This document shows positions 1 to 8,495 of a stretch of DNA of 64,000 bases, piece by piece (position 1 is the first letter of the stretch; each line of letters starts with the position of its first letter). This stretch comes from CAWDMC01 sp963803295 (GTDB taxonomy: Bacteria; Acidobacteriota; Terriglobia; UBA7540), in contig CAWDMC010000009.1 in assembly GCA_963803295.1 (NCBI GenBank), positions 248,001 to 312,000 on the forward strand, read 5' to 3'. The notes under the pieces were generated by a model. The model saw only the letters and a list, made by a program, of their open reading frames with translations. It was not told the origin of the DNA and searched no databases. The position numbers were made by a program, and so were the translations under genes.

Positions 1-942
1 ATTGTCGCCCGATACGTCGCTCTTGAGTTGGTCACCAGTACTTGTGCCAACGACAGATACGCGTGAGAACCAGTAAAGATCCGGTGAAACGACCAGGGCT
101 GGCGAGTTCAGCACTGCCCATTCACGGTAATTGGTCCGAATTCGATAAATCGCGCCGACTGGTACACCGCCGATGCCCGGCGCATCTAGGTCGTCGATCT
201 TCCCGGCCGATCCACCCGACTGAGGATTATCATCACGGTACTTCGCCAGTGATGTGTCGTCGTAAATGGGTGGTGCGGTTTGTTGATAAAAGGGAAGTAC
301 CGTGAAAATCTTGTCCTCGCGGACTTCCCTATGGATGGTTATCGAGCCCGTAAAGTTGGTCGGAAAGACAGCACCGACGACCTGCACGCCCGTGCCCCAA
401 TAGGTATTCGCGTAATATCTAGTTCCAAGACTGCTGGTCCCCAGATCAGCCCTAAAACTCCCCAGGCCCGCGTTGTCACTAGAAATGGTCCCGGTGGTCA
501 CCAACGACAGGAGTACGTACGGCAACGTTGTTGACGCCTGACTCGAAGTGTAAACGATCCAAGCATAAATCGCGTAGCAGAAACCCTGGTTCGTGCTTTG
601 AACAAAGTAAGTCCCGATATCACTGGGATCGAAGGGCAGTGACGCGTCTACACGGACCGAGTTTTGGGCGCTTCTCTGCATGGGACCCCATTTGCGTCCC
701 TTTGGGCTGGTCAGCGACGTGGTGACGTAAGCCATGTGGTACATGGTGGATGTGGTGACGTCCGTTACACCCCACCCATAGACGGTCCCGTCGCTGCCCA
801 CGGACGCGGCGGAGTACCAGGCATATTGGGCATATGATGGGAGCGGGATGAGAACGGTAACGGCCGCCACAAAGGCAAGTTGGAGGCGCGCCGGAAACGA
901 CCGGAAGCCGTGCCGTTGTTGCTCGGTTTTCCAGGACTCCAT
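1..942 (-). CDS. Secreted hypothetical protein, C-terminus cut by window edge
   Basis: An open frame runs from ATG at 942 down to base 1 without a stop (314 codons visible), so the protein continues outside the window. It begins with a charged N-terminus followed by a hydrophobic stretch (LAFVAAVTVLIPLPSYA, then QYAW), which looks like a signal peptide cleaved near residue 38. The mature part is rich in Ser, Thr, Tyr and Trp, typical of a beta-rich exported protein. A good Shine-Dalgarno (AAAGGAG) lies about 8 bases before the ATG. The gene follows the 1005-1646 gene by 62 bases on the same strand and is probably cotranscribed with it. I do not recognise a family; the function is unknown. Confidence 0.75.
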   Translation of the reverse strand, partial: MESWKTEQQRHGFRSFPARLQLAFVAAVTVLIPLPSYAQYAWYSAASVGSDGTVYGWGVTDVTTSTMYHMAYVTTSLTSPKGRKWGPMQRSAQNSVRVDASLPFDPSDIGTYFVQSTNQGFCYAIYAWIVYTSSQASTTLPYVLLSLVTTGTISSDNAGLGSFRADLGTSSLGTRYYANTYWGTGVQVVGAVFPTNFTGSITIHREVREDKIFTVLPFYQQTAPPIYDDTSLAKYRDDNPQSGGSAGKIDDLDAPGIGGVPVGAIYRIRTNYREWAVLNSPALVVSPDLYWFSRVSVVGTSTGDQLKSDVSGDN

Positions 943-1004
943 GATAACTGCTCCTTTCAGGCTAAGACTTCCTCCATAGTGGCAGCAGACAAGCGCAGGC
1001 AAAA

Positions 1005-1646
1005 TCAAGGCTTGGATACTGGGTTACTGGGGAGGTATTTCATCCCGCGCTTGGCGTTTTGAACGTGCGCATCCAACTTGGCTGCACCGTCGGTGCTGAG
1101 CCGGGCGGGGACGGCGCTCAGGGCTGTCGTAAACGCCTGCTGACGCTGCTCGCTTAACGCGAGCAACGCCTGGTAGTCAACCGAACCCGGATAAGGGGCT
1201 GGGTTTCGAGCCAGAATTGCGCCTGCCTGGGTATTCTCGTCGTCGACTTGGCCCTGGAAATTTGCGAGGATCTGGCGCAGCGCTTCCAGGTCCTCATCGG
1301 AAAGACCCGCAGAGGCGAGCTTGGCTCGAAAGCGGTTCACCTGCTGCAGAGTGGGATTCTCCGGTTCGGCAACAGCCAGGAACACCAGCCGGTAAGCGTT
1401 CACGTCGGGTATTAGCTCAGGGTTTTTGGCTCCATCGATCAGGCCGGGAGGATCGGCAGCGGGAACGGCTGATTGGGGCGGTCCCCCAAGCCCCGGAGCA
1501 GGAACCGGGCACGCGATCATGCTTGGCGCCAAGCGCCAATCACGACTCGCGAGGGGAGCAATCAGGCCCGCCAGAGCTAATGCGACTATGAATGTGAGCA
1601 ACAGAGTTGGTAGAAGCCGTGCGTGGTTCGCATTGCCTTTTTTCAA
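1005..1646 (-). CDS. Hypothetical exported or membrane-anchored protein
   Basis: A 213-residue protein with a positively charged N-terminus and one strong hydrophobic segment at about residues 11-32 (LLPTLLLTFIVALALAGLIAP), a signal peptide or anchor. Residues 40-75 are Pro/Ala rich. The rest is predicted helical, with a spacing of Leu, Ala and Gln that suggests short helices. The only in-frame start near the hydrophobic segment is TTG at 1646, and no clear Shine-Dalgarno precedes it, so the exact start is uncertain. It lies upstream of the secreted gene ending at base 1, and two CRP-like palindromes lie 114-149 bases upstream. No family recognised. Confidence 0.65.
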   Translation of the reverse strand: MKKGNANHARLLPTLLLTFIVALALAGLIAPLASRDWRLAPSMIACPVPAPGLGGPPQSAVPAADPPGLIDGAKNPELIPDVNAYRLVFLAVAEPENPTLQQVNRFRAKLASAGLSDEDLEALRQILANFQGQVDDENTQAGAILARNPAPYPGSVDYQALLALSEQRQQAFTTALSAVPARLSTDGAAKLDAHVQNAKRGMKYLPSNPVSKP

Positions 1647-1759
1647 GATACAGGTGGGAAGAGTGTACGAGCTTGGGTTCTGAATTGTGAGGCATTGGCC
1701 GCCTCCTGGGAGGTGAAATGATAAGGGCGCCGATTATGCTTCGCCGGGGAGGGATTAAA

Positions 1760-1795
1760 GTGACGCTGATCACCGATCTCGGTGACGCTAGTCAC
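1760..1795. promoter_or_regulatory. Tandem CRP/FNR-like operator pair
   Basis: Two near-identical 14-base sites, GTGACGCTGATCAC (1760-1773) and GTGACGCTAGTCAC (1782-1795), each have the form GTGA-N6-TCAC, the half-site layout of CRP/FNR-family regulators. Their starts are exactly 22 bases apart, two helical turns, so two dimers would sit on the same DNA face. They lie in the 402-base divergent gap (1647-2048), 114 bases upstream of the minus-strand secreted genes and 254 bases upstream of the plus-strand FmdB gene, so the minus-strand operon is the likelier target. The regulator is not in the window. Apart from these sites and a TAGAAT -10-like hexamer at 2013-2018, I see nothing else in the gap. 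Confidence 0.5.
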
Positions 1796-2048
1796 ATTTA
1801 GGCCAAAGCCGAGAGAGGAACAAAAGGGGAGTTCTTTACCTTTCTTTGCAGACCTTCGAGTCTGGTGGTGTGATAGGATCTCCCCTGTCTGCGAGGGACT
1901 CGTCTGATCTGCAGGGGGGTTGCCGAATTCTGTTTTTTGGCCTTTAACGCAGCACTAGTTGGGGCTGGCATCGGGTTGAGGTCTGCAAATAACTCAAGAA
2001 CGGCGGTTCTGCTAGAATAGGCCCAGACAGTATTCCGGGAGGTTTGCC

Positions 2049-2213
2049 ATGCCTACTTACGATTACCGCTGCAAGGATTGCAAGAAGACCTTCTCTCTCG
2101 TGATGACCTTGGCCGCGCATGATAAGGCTCATCCCGTGTGCCCGAAGTGCCAAAGCAAGAACGTCGATCAGAAACCTGCAGCCTTCTTTGCCGTAGGTTC
2201 CAAAAAGAGTTGA
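2049..2213 (+). CDS. FmdB-family zinc ribbon protein
   Basis: A 54-residue protein that starts MPTYDYRC and carries two Cys pairs, C8-x2-C11 and C31-x2-C34, the zinc-ribbon pattern of the FmdB/CxxC_CXXC_SSSS family. These small proteins bind zinc and are often annotated as putative regulators, but their role is not established. The start has a strong Shine-Dalgarno (GGGAGG, 2037-2042) six bases before ATG, and TAGAAT at 2013-2018 could be the -10 box. The tail after the second pair (KNVDQKPAAFFAVGSKKS) is short and basic, as is usual for the family. It stands alone, followed about 100 bases later by hutI. Confidence 0.85.
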   Translation: MPTYDYRCKDCKKTFSLVMTLAAHDKAHPVCPKCQSKNVDQKPAAFFAVGSKKS

Positions 2214-2309
2214 AAGGCGGTGCGTTGAAGTGAACTCGAGTCTTTGTTGATGAAACAGGGAAGGAAGGTCTCTCTGCCCGCGCCAAAGCCCGCGGTCCCT
2301 GATGGCCAT

Positions 2310-2427
2310 GTGGATCAATTTCTTTTCTTGCGGCACGCAGCGCAGTTGCTGACGTTGGCTGGTCCGCCGGTGCCGCGACGAGGAAAGGCTCTCGCGGAGA
2401 TCGGGTGCATCGAAGACGGCGCCAGTA
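2310..2427 (+). pseudogene. hutI: hutI 5' fragment (frame 1 of a frameshifted gene)
   Basis: From GTG 2310 this frame encodes VDQFLFLRHAAQLLTLAG and then IGCIEDGA, which is the expected N-terminal beta domain of imidazolonepropionase and is missing from the main frame that follows. The two frames meet at about 2424-2430 (GCCAGTATTGGCC), where a one-base indel would join ...EDGAS to LAES.... Earlier in-frame starts at 2244 and 2250 exist, but family length favours GTG 2310. No convincing Shine-Dalgarno precedes it. It could be an assembly indel or a true mutation. Confidence 0.6.
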
Positions 2428-3636
2428 TTGGCCGAGTCTTCTTCCGCCGGCGGCAGGATCCTGGCCGTAGGACGGACGGCTGACCTGGAACCTACGGCGC
2501 GCGAAATCGGTTCAGCGCAGGCGATTCGCATTGTGGACTGTCAAGGCCTTGTGGTGATGCCCGGATTCGTCGACTCCCACACTCACCTGGTATTCTCTGG
2601 CGACCGCGTCGACGATTTCGAGCAACGTCTGCGCGGCCGCACCTACGAAGAGATCGCCTCCAGCGGAGGTGGCATTCGTCGCACTGCGCGCTTGGTGCGC
2701 GAAGCCTCAGAAGCAGATCTGGAGCGCCAGGCGGCCTGTGCCCTGGGGAGGTTCGCCACCCATGGCACTACCACGATCGAGGCGAAGACAGGCTATGGCC
2801 TCGATCCTGCAGGTGAACTCAAGCTCCTGAAGGTGATGCGCCGCTTGAGCCGGCCGGGATCTTCGCCGGTAGAGATCGTTCCTACTCTGCTCGCCGCCCA
2901 CGCCCTGCCGCCCGAATACCACGGCCGATCTTCCGAGTACATCGATCTCATGGCAAAGGAACTCGTACCTGCTGCCGCTTCCGACGGTTTGGCGGAGTTC
3001 ATCGACTGTTTCTGCGATCGCGGCGCTCTTGGCGTGGATGACTGCCGACGGCTGCTCGAAGCCGGCCGGAGGCACGGGCTTATTCCACGGGTCCATGCGG
3101 AGCAGTTCGCGCACAGCGGCGCCACGACGATGGCGGTCGAGGTGGGGGCTGCTTCGGCCGATCATCTCGACCACGTGACCGATGCCGGAATAGAGACCCT
3201 GGCAGCATCCGAAACCCTGGCGGTGCTTTTGCCGGGGGTGAACTTCTTCTTGGGTATCAAGCACTATCCACCGGCGCGACGGCTGATTGAGTGCGGAGCA
3301 GCGGTGGCCCTGGCGACGGATTTCAATCCGGGCTCGTGCCCGACGCCGAACATGCAACTCGTGCTCAGTATGGCGTGTACAGCCATGGGATTCACACCAG
3401 CCGAAGCCATCGCCGCGGCTACCATAAACGGGGCCGCCGCAATTCGTCGCGCTGACCGCATGGGTTCTCTTGAGCCCGGCAAGCAGGCGGATCTGGTGGT
3501 GATGGATGTGGATGACTACCGCAAGATTCCCTACTACTTCGGCGTGAATCACTGCCTCGCGACCGTGAAAGGCGCGCAGATCGTTTACCAGCACGACCTG
3601 GTCCTTTCTCGGAGTACGCTCGCTCGACCGGCTTAG
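2428..3636 (+). CDS. hutI: Imidazolonepropionase (main frame)
   Basis: HutI hydrolyses 4-imidazolone-5-propanoate to N-formimino-L-glutamate, the third step of histidine degradation, in the cytoplasm. The amidohydrolase-fold motifs are present: DSHTHL with the metal-binding HxH (about residue 50 of this frame), the HAEQF histidine, and the ATDFNPGSCPTP loop with the catalytic Asp. The C-terminus has the usual EPGKQADLVV strand. This frame opens with TTG at 2428 and lacks the first about 40 residues, which lie in another frame at 2310-2427, so the gene is frameshifted near 2425. FtcD, which uses the product, follows 62 bases later. hutH and hutU are not in the window. Confidence 0.88.
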   Translation: MAESSSAGGRILAVGRTADLEPTAREIGSAQAIRIVDCQGLVVMPGFVDSHTHLVFSGDRVDDFEQRLRGRTYEEIASSGGGIRRTARLVREASEADLERQAACALGRFATHGTTTIEAKTGYGLDPAGELKLLKVMRRLSRPGSSPVEIVPTLLAAHALPPEYHGRSSEYIDLMAKELVPAAASDGLAEFIDCFCDRGALGVDDCRRLLEAGRRHGLIPRVHAEQFAHSGATTMAVEVGAASADHLDHVTDAGIETLAASETLAVLLPGVNFFLGIKHYPPARRLIECGAAVALATDFNPGSCPTPNMQLVLSMACTAMGFTPAEAIAAATINGAAAIRRADRMGSLEPGKQADLVVMDVDDYRKIPYYFGVNHCLATVKGAQIVYQHDLVLSRSTLARPA

Positions 3637-3698
3637 ACGCCCTTCGATCCGATTCGCCTTCCACTTCCTATCGCGTTCACGCATGATAAATTGATCGG

Positions 3699-5243
3699 AT
3701 GCAGACCCTCATCGAATGCGTACCGAATTTCAGTGAAGGGCGCGACGCGGCTAAAGTTGCTGAGATCGTACGCGCTATCCTGGCTGGCCCGGGCGTCTAT
3801 CTGCTTGACCAAGAGATGGACGCCGATCATAACCGGTCCGTTGTCACCTTTGCTGGAACCAGAGAGAGCGTAGGCGAGGCGGCGTTACGGGGCATAGGCC
3901 GGGCGGCGGAACTGATCGACCTTCGTCGCCACCGGGGCGCGCACCCGAGACTAGGTGCGACTGACGTGGTGCCTTTCGTGCCGATTTCCGGAGTCACTCT
4001 GAATGATTGCGTGCGGATCGCCGAATGGGTGGCCGAGCAGGCTTGGAGGCGCTTCGCGATTCCGACCTACCTTTATGAAGCAGCGGCGCGCCGGCTGGAG
4101 CGCCAGAAACTCGAAAACATCCGGCGTGGCCAGTTCGAAGGAGTGCGGGAGCAGGTGCTCACCGATCCCGACCGCCTGCCGGACTTCGGACCCGAGTTCG
4201 GTAAGGGCGGCTTGCATCCGAGCGCCGGCGCTACGGTAGTAGGAGCACGCAAGCTCCTGATTGCCTATAACATCAATCTGGCTACGGCTGACGTTACGCT
4301 GGCGAAGGCCATCGCACGTAAAATCCGCGCTTCGGGTGGAGGATTCCCCTGCGTGAAAGCGATGGGTGTGGATCTGAAGGCGCGCCATCTGGCCCAGGTT
4401 TCCATGAACCTCACCGACTTCGAGACTACCCCGATAGGCGTAGTCTTCGATGCTGTCTGCCAGGAAGCTGCCGCTCATGGCGTGGAGGTAGTGGGCAGCG
4501 AGATCGTGGGCCTGATTCCGCAACGCGCTTTGCAGAATGCCGCCGTGCATTATTTGAAAATCGAGAACTACAAACCCGACTTGGTGATCGAGAATCGTCT
4601 GGCGAAAGTTCTGGCGGAACACGTAGGGCCGGATTTTAGTCCGGCACCTGTGGACGATATCTCAACGCCGGCGCCGCTACGTTCGTTGGTCGAGGCATTT
4701 GTGTCGACAGTCGCGGCAGATACGCCGACGCCCGGCGGCGGCAGTGTCTCGGCTTTGGCGGGGGCGCTGGCGGCTGCGCTGGGAGAGATGGTCTGTGGCG
4801 TAACTTTGAGGCGAAAATCATTTGCCCCCCATTACCCAGTACTGACCGAAACGAAAGCTCGCCTCGCCTCGTCTCGCCAGAGTCTCCTCGATCTGGTGGA
4901 TCGCGATGCCCGAAGTTATCAGGGCGTCATAGCTGCCTATCGTTTGCCCAAATCAAACCCGAACGAGGAGGAAACGCGCGCCCTCCAGGTCGAGTCGGCA
5001 AGCAAGACGGCAACCCTGGTGCCTTTCGAGACCGCCGAACTCGCCATCCGGACCACCATTCTCCTCGAATCCCTGCGTGAGATCACCATCCCCCAGGCTG
5101 CGTCGGACCTCAAAGTGAGCCTGCTCCTGGCACAGGTAGCCAGGCGAGGCGGCGAAGAGAACGTTCACACCAATCTTTCGGCAATCCAGGACAAAGAGTG
5201 GGTGGCAGGAATCGAACGCAAGCTGGCAGAACTGTCTAAGTAG
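3699..5243 (+). CDS. ftcD: Glutamate formimidoyltransferase / formimidoyl-THF cyclodeaminase (fused)
   Basis: A bifunctional 514-residue enzyme. The N-terminal part (CVPNFSEGRD, HRGAHPRLGATDVVPF) is glutamate formimidoyltransferase, which moves the formimino group from N-formimino-glutamate to tetrahydrofolate. The C-terminal part from about residue 325 (TPTPGGGSVSALAGALAAAL) is the helical cyclodeaminase, which releases ammonia to give methenyl-THF. The length is close to the fused mammalian-type enzyme. It lies 62 bases after hutI, which makes its substrate, so the pair forms the end of histidine catabolism. The ATG has no Shine-Dalgarno; a weak -10-like GATAAA lies 8 bases upstream of the start. 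Confidence 0.93.
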   Translation: MQTLIECVPNFSEGRDAAKVAEIVRAILAGPGVYLLDQEMDADHNRSVVTFAGTRESVGEAALRGIGRAAELIDLRRHRGAHPRLGATDVVPFVPISGVTLNDCVRIAEWVAEQAWRRFAIPTYLYEAAARRLERQKLENIRRGQFEGVREQVLTDPDRLPDFGPEFGKGGLHPSAGATVVGARKLLIAYNINLATADVTLAKAIARKIRASGGGFPCVKAMGVDLKARHLAQVSMNLTDFETTPIGVVFDAVCQEAAAHGVEVVGSEIVGLIPQRALQNAAVHYLKIENYKPDLVIENRLAKVLAEHVGPDFSPAPVDDISTPAPLRSLVEAFVSTVAADTPTPGGGSVSALAGALAAALGEMVCGVTLRRKSFAPHYPVLTETKARLASSRQSLLDLVDRDARSYQGVIAAYRLPKSNPNEEETRALQVESASKTATLVPFETAELAIRTTILLESLREITIPQAASDLKVSLLLAQVARRGGEENVHTNLSAIQDKEWVAGIERKLAELSK

Positions 5244-5324
5244 TCCATCACAGAATGACACTTTGCGGGGGTTCTCTAGCAAGGTGCTATGTGCCCAAGA
5301 GGAAAATATTGCGGCGATTTTGCC

Positions 5325-5361
5325 TTAATCGGTGTAAACTAAGCAGCTTAATACTGATTAA
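5325..5361. promoter_or_regulatory. Inverted repeat upstream of mntH, possible operator
   Basis: TTAATCGGT (5325-5333) and ACTGATTAA (5353-5361) form inverted 9-base arms with one mismatch, centred about 34 bases before the mntH ATG in an AT-richer stretch. The position and symmetry fit a repressor site for a Mn-transport gene, for example a DtxR/MntR or Fur/Mur-type regulator, but the sequence does not match a consensus I know. The link to metal control is inferred from the downstream gene. Confidence 0.3.
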
Positions 5362-5376
5362 AGCGCGCACGCCATC

Positions 5377-6750
5377 ATGAACACATCACCACATCCCGAA
5401 CCCGCAATGACTAGGGAATCGTCCGAGCCCGGGCAGACGCTGTACAACAATGCGCCCGCGATTCCTTCGCTTGAGGATGTTCATCGCTCTATCGCCATTC
5501 CGAATGGCGCCAACTTCTGGCGCAAGCTCCTCGCCTTCTCCGGTCCTGGGTTTCTGGTGGCCGTCGGTTACATGGACCCCGGAAACTGGGCCACCGACAT
5601 TGCGGGCGGATCGGCTTTTGCCTATCGCCTGATTTTCGTCCTTTTCCTTTCCAACTTGATGGCCGTGCTGTTGCAGACGCTGGCTGCCCGGCTTGGAATC
5701 GTCACACAGCATGATCTGGCCCAAGCCTGTCGCGAACACTACTCTCGCCGGACGAGCTTGGCTCTCTGGGTTCTTGCCGAAATTGCCATTGCCGCCTGCG
5801 ACCTCGCCGAGGTCATCGGATCGGCCATCGCCTTGAACCTGCTATTCCACATCCCCCTGCTCATCGGCGTGTGCCTGACCGCGCTCGATGTACTGGCCAT
5901 TCTCTACCTGCAGCATCGAGGCTTCCGCTATCTCGAGGCCGTGGTGGTGGCGCTGATCGGTACGATCGGCATCTGTTACCTCGCTGAAATTATTCTTTCC
6001 CGGCCCGATTTCGCGGGGATTCTGCGCGGGTTCACGCCGGCACGGGAGATACTCACCAATCGCGAGATGCTCTATATTGCGATTGGCATGCTTGGCGCCA
6101 CGGTGATGCCCCACAATCTCTACTTGCACTCCTCGCTGGTGCAGACGCGCGCCATTGAGCGCACCCAGAAGGGACTGACGACGGCGCTACGTTTTAATTT
6201 CATCGATTCTGCGCTCGCCTTGAATTTGGCCTTCCTGATCAATGCCGCCATCCTCATCATGGCCGCCGCCACTTTTTACCGGCACGGGCTCCACCAGGTC
6301 GCCGAGATCCAGACGGCCTACAACACGCTGACGCCCCTGCTCGGAGCGTCGATAGCGAGCGTGCTTTTCGCCGTCGCTCTTCTCTGCTCCGGCCAGAACT
6401 CGACGCTGACCGGCACGCTGGCCGGGCAGATCGTCATGGAAGGATTTCTCAGCATCCGCCTCGCGCCTTGGCTGCGCCGCCTTATCACGCGTCTTCTCGC
6501 GATTATTCCAGCTATTATCACTGTGGCCTTTTATGGAGAGGCCGGCACGGCCAAGCTCCTAATCATGAGCCAGGTGGTCCTGAGCCTGCAGCTTTCGTTC
6601 GCCGTTTTTCCGCTGGTGAAATTTACCAGCGATCCGGCTAAAATGGGCGCGTTCGTAAATCCGGGTTGGCTTAAGGCGCTATCCTGGTCGGTAGCCTGGC
6701 TGATTCTGGGACTAAACGTCTGGCTACTGATCATGATATTCAAGGGCTAG
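5377..6750 (+). CDS. mntH: NRAMP-family Mn2+/divalent metal transporter
   Basis: A 457-residue inner-membrane protein with about 11 transmembrane segments that imports Mn2+ (and related metals) with protons. The two metal-binding signatures are intact: DPGNW in TM1 (about residue 67) and MPHN in TM6 (about residue 244), the MPH form typical of Mn/Fe-selective transporters. The first about 45 residues are polar and cytosolic, longer than in classical MntH. ATG 5377 and a second in-frame ATG at 5407 are both possible starts. A Usp protein begins 8 bases after the stop, so the two are probably one transcript. A likely operator lies just upstream. Confidence 0.93.
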   Translation: MNTSPHPEPAMTRESSEPGQTLYNNAPAIPSLEDVHRSIAIPNGANFWRKLLAFSGPGFLVAVGYMDPGNWATDIAGGSAFAYRLIFVLFLSNLMAVLLQTLAARLGIVTQHDLAQACREHYSRRTSLALWVLAEIAIAACDLAEVIGSAIALNLLFHIPLLIGVCLTALDVLAILYLQHRGFRYLEAVVVALIGTIGICYLAEIILSRPDFAGILRGFTPAREILTNREMLYIAIGMLGATVMPHNLYLHSSLVQTRAIERTQKGLTTALRFNFIDSALALNLAFLINAAILIMAAATFYRHGLHQVAEIQTAYNTLTPLLGASIASVLFAVALLCSGQNSTLTGTLAGQIVMEGFLSIRLAPWLRRLITRLLAIIPAIITVAFYGEAGTAKLLIMSQVVLSLQLSFAVFPLVKFTSDPAKMGAFVNPGWLKALSWSVAWLILGLNVWLLIMIFKG

Positions 6751-6758
6751 CTGCTCTC

Positions 6759-7187
6759 ATGTTCAACAAAATTCTTGTCGCGCTCGATCACAGCAAGGCT
6801 GACGACGCGCTTCTTCCCCGCGTCAAGGAACTGGCTCGCCTGGCGGGCGCTGAGATTCTGCTGTTGCACGTATCCACCGGATGGGCGGCACAGTGGCAGA
6901 AGAACTTGAACCTCTCCGATTCACTCGAGATCCAGGAGGATCGCGCCTACCTGGATGGGATTGGCCGGATGTTGGAAACGGAAGGATTCCGGGTAGCGAC
7001 TCGCCATGCTGCAGGCAAGCCCTCCCGCCAGATTCTCGAGTACGCCCGGGCCGAGGGCTGCGACCTGATTGCCATGACTACTCACGGGCATCGACTCCTT
7101 CACGACCTGATCTATGGCGAGACTATCGAGCCGGTGCGCCACGAGTCTGAAATCCCACTTTTCTTGGTCAGAGCTCCTCGGCAATAG
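6759..7187 (+). CDS. Universal stress protein (UspA family)
   Basis: A 142-residue single-domain Usp protein. It starts with the typical strand MFNKILVALDHS and contains the later strand-loop DLIAMTTHGH followed by a glycine-containing segment up to PLFLVRAP. The ATP-binding glycine pattern (G-x2-G-x9-G-S/T) is only partly kept (THGHRLLHDLIYGET), so nucleotide binding is uncertain. It begins 8 bases after mntH without its own Shine-Dalgarno, so translation is probably coupled. Usp domains are known as cytosolic partners of transporters, so a role in tuning or sensing for MntH is a reasonable inference. Confidence 0.85.
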   Translation: MFNKILVALDHSKADDALLPRVKELARLAGAEILLLHVSTGWAAQWQKNLNLSDSLEIQEDRAYLDGIGRMLETEGFRVATRHAAGKPSRQILEYARAEGCDLIAMTTHGHRLLHDLIYGETIEPVRHESEIPLFLVRAPRQ

Positions 7188-7297
7188 GGCGCCATTCCAA
7201 AATCGAGATTTGGCGCTCGCACTGAAGAGAGCCCTGATTTTGAGCATCGATTGCCGGCTTTATCGGGCTGGGCTGGCCGGTTTCTCGCGCTCGTGCG

Positions 7298-7326
7298 TGG
7301 ACATCCTCTGAGGATCGCAGTATCAT
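7298..7326 (+). promoter_or_regulatory. Sigma70-like promoter, very short leader
   Basis: TGGACA (7298-7303) and TATCAT (7321-7326) are separated by 17 bases and match five of six and five of six consensus positions of the -35 and -10 boxes. The -10 ends only 11 bases before the ATG of the aldo/keto reductase at 7338, so transcription would start about 4-6 bases before the start codon. No Shine-Dalgarno precedes that ATG. Confidence 0.5.
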
Positions 7327-7337
7327 CAGTCATCGCT

Positions 7338-8459
7338 ATGAGTGAGAATTCTCGCATGATTTCAGGCTTCGCCACGGCGGCGGGCACGGTGCGATATCGC
7401 GACCGCTTTACGACGCAGTTCCCCGGCCACTTCCGCGAGGCTCAGGGGCTTTGGCTATCGTCCATTGGATTGGGGACTTACCTGGGTGAGCCCGACGAGG
7501 CCACTGACGCGCATTATCGCGAAGCGATTACCCGGGCGCTCATGTGTGGAATCAACGTCATCGATTCCGCCGTGAACTATCGCCATCAGCGCAGCGAGCG
7601 CGCCATCGGCTGCGCGTTGGGGATCCTGATCTCCGCTGGCAAGCTGCGCCGTGACGAAGTCTTCGTCGCCACCAAGGGCGGCTTCCTCAGCTTCGATGGC
7701 GCGGAACCCGCAGATCCTTCGACCTACTTCGAAGAGACTCTACTTCGCACGGGACTGGTCAAGTCGGATGATGTTGCTGCCGGGTGCCACGTGATGTCGC
7801 CCGCTTACCTGCGACATCAGATTGATTTGAGCCGCAAGAACCTGGGTCTCGAGACCATCGACCTTTACTACGTTCATAACCCCGAAACCCAGCGCGGAGA
7901 GCGTTCCGATGAGGACTTTTACGCCCGCTTGAAAGCCGCTTTTGTCGAGCTCGAAGAGGCGGCCGCAAAAGGCAAGATTCGTTTCTATGGAACCGCCACC
8001 TGGAACGCCTACCGCGTGGATCCCACCGCACGCGACGCCATTTCGCTTGAGCGGGTGCTCCGGCTGGCCGAAGAAGCCGGCGGTGCCGGTCATCATTTCC
8101 GCGCCGTGCAGCTGCCCTATAGTCTTGCCATGCCCGAGGCTGTCGCCGCACGGACGCAGCAGGTGGAGGGTGATACGGTTCCCCCTCTACGCTTGACGAC
8201 GCTTTGGCGCTTGATGGTGTTCTCCAGCGCCACGCTACTCCAGGGGCAATTGACGAATGGCATTCCGGACGAGATTGCGCGGATGTTCCCGCGGCTCTCA
8301 ACCGATGCCCAGCGCGCCATCCAGTTCGTGCGCTCGACTCCGGGCATAACCTCGGCCCTGGTCGGCATGAGCCGGCACGAACACGTGGAACAGAATGTCG
8401 AGACGGCGCGAGTCCCCCCCCTCTCCGTGGAGGGCTTCCGAGCCCTCTTTGCTCAGTGA
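7338..8459 (+). CDS. Aldo/keto reductase family oxidoreductase
   Basis: A 373-residue NAD(P)H-dependent TIM-barrel reductase. Visible family features are the early SSIGLGTYLG strand, NVIDSAVNYR with the catalytic Asp/Tyr pair, the IDLYYVHNPE strand-loop with the catalytic His, the KGKIRFYGTATWN strand, and the C-terminal ITSALVGMSRHEHVEQN segment that binds the cofactor phosphate. The frame is open upstream to 7251, but ATG 7338 agrees with the family N-terminus and with the promoter at 7298-7326. The substrate cannot be told from sequence. It is not clearly in an operon with usp (150-base gap) or with the TPR gene 36 bases downstream. Confidence 0.87.
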   Translation: MSENSRMISGFATAAGTVRYRDRFTTQFPGHFREAQGLWLSSIGLGTYLGEPDEATDAHYREAITRALMCGINVIDSAVNYRHQRSERAIGCALGILISAGKLRRDEVFVATKGGFLSFDGAEPADPSTYFEETLLRTGLVKSDDVAAGCHVMSPAYLRHQIDLSRKNLGLETIDLYYVHNPETQRGERSDEDFYARLKAAFVELEEAAAKGKIRFYGTATWNAYRVDPTARDAISLERVLRLAEEAGGAGHHFRAVQLPYSLAMPEAVAARTQQVEGDTVPPLRLTTLWRLMVFSSATLLQGQLTNGIPDEIARMFPRLSTDAQRAIQFVRSTPGITSALVGMSRHEHVEQNVETARVPPLSVEGFRALFAQ

Positions 8460-8495
8460 CGAAAGCTATGATTTGACGTCTAAGGTTTCGATGGG

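Noticed and set aside
2707..3684. 325-residue minus-strand ORF over hutI
   Set aside because: It is the shadow of the conserved hutI frame, Arg/His-rich and without a family match.
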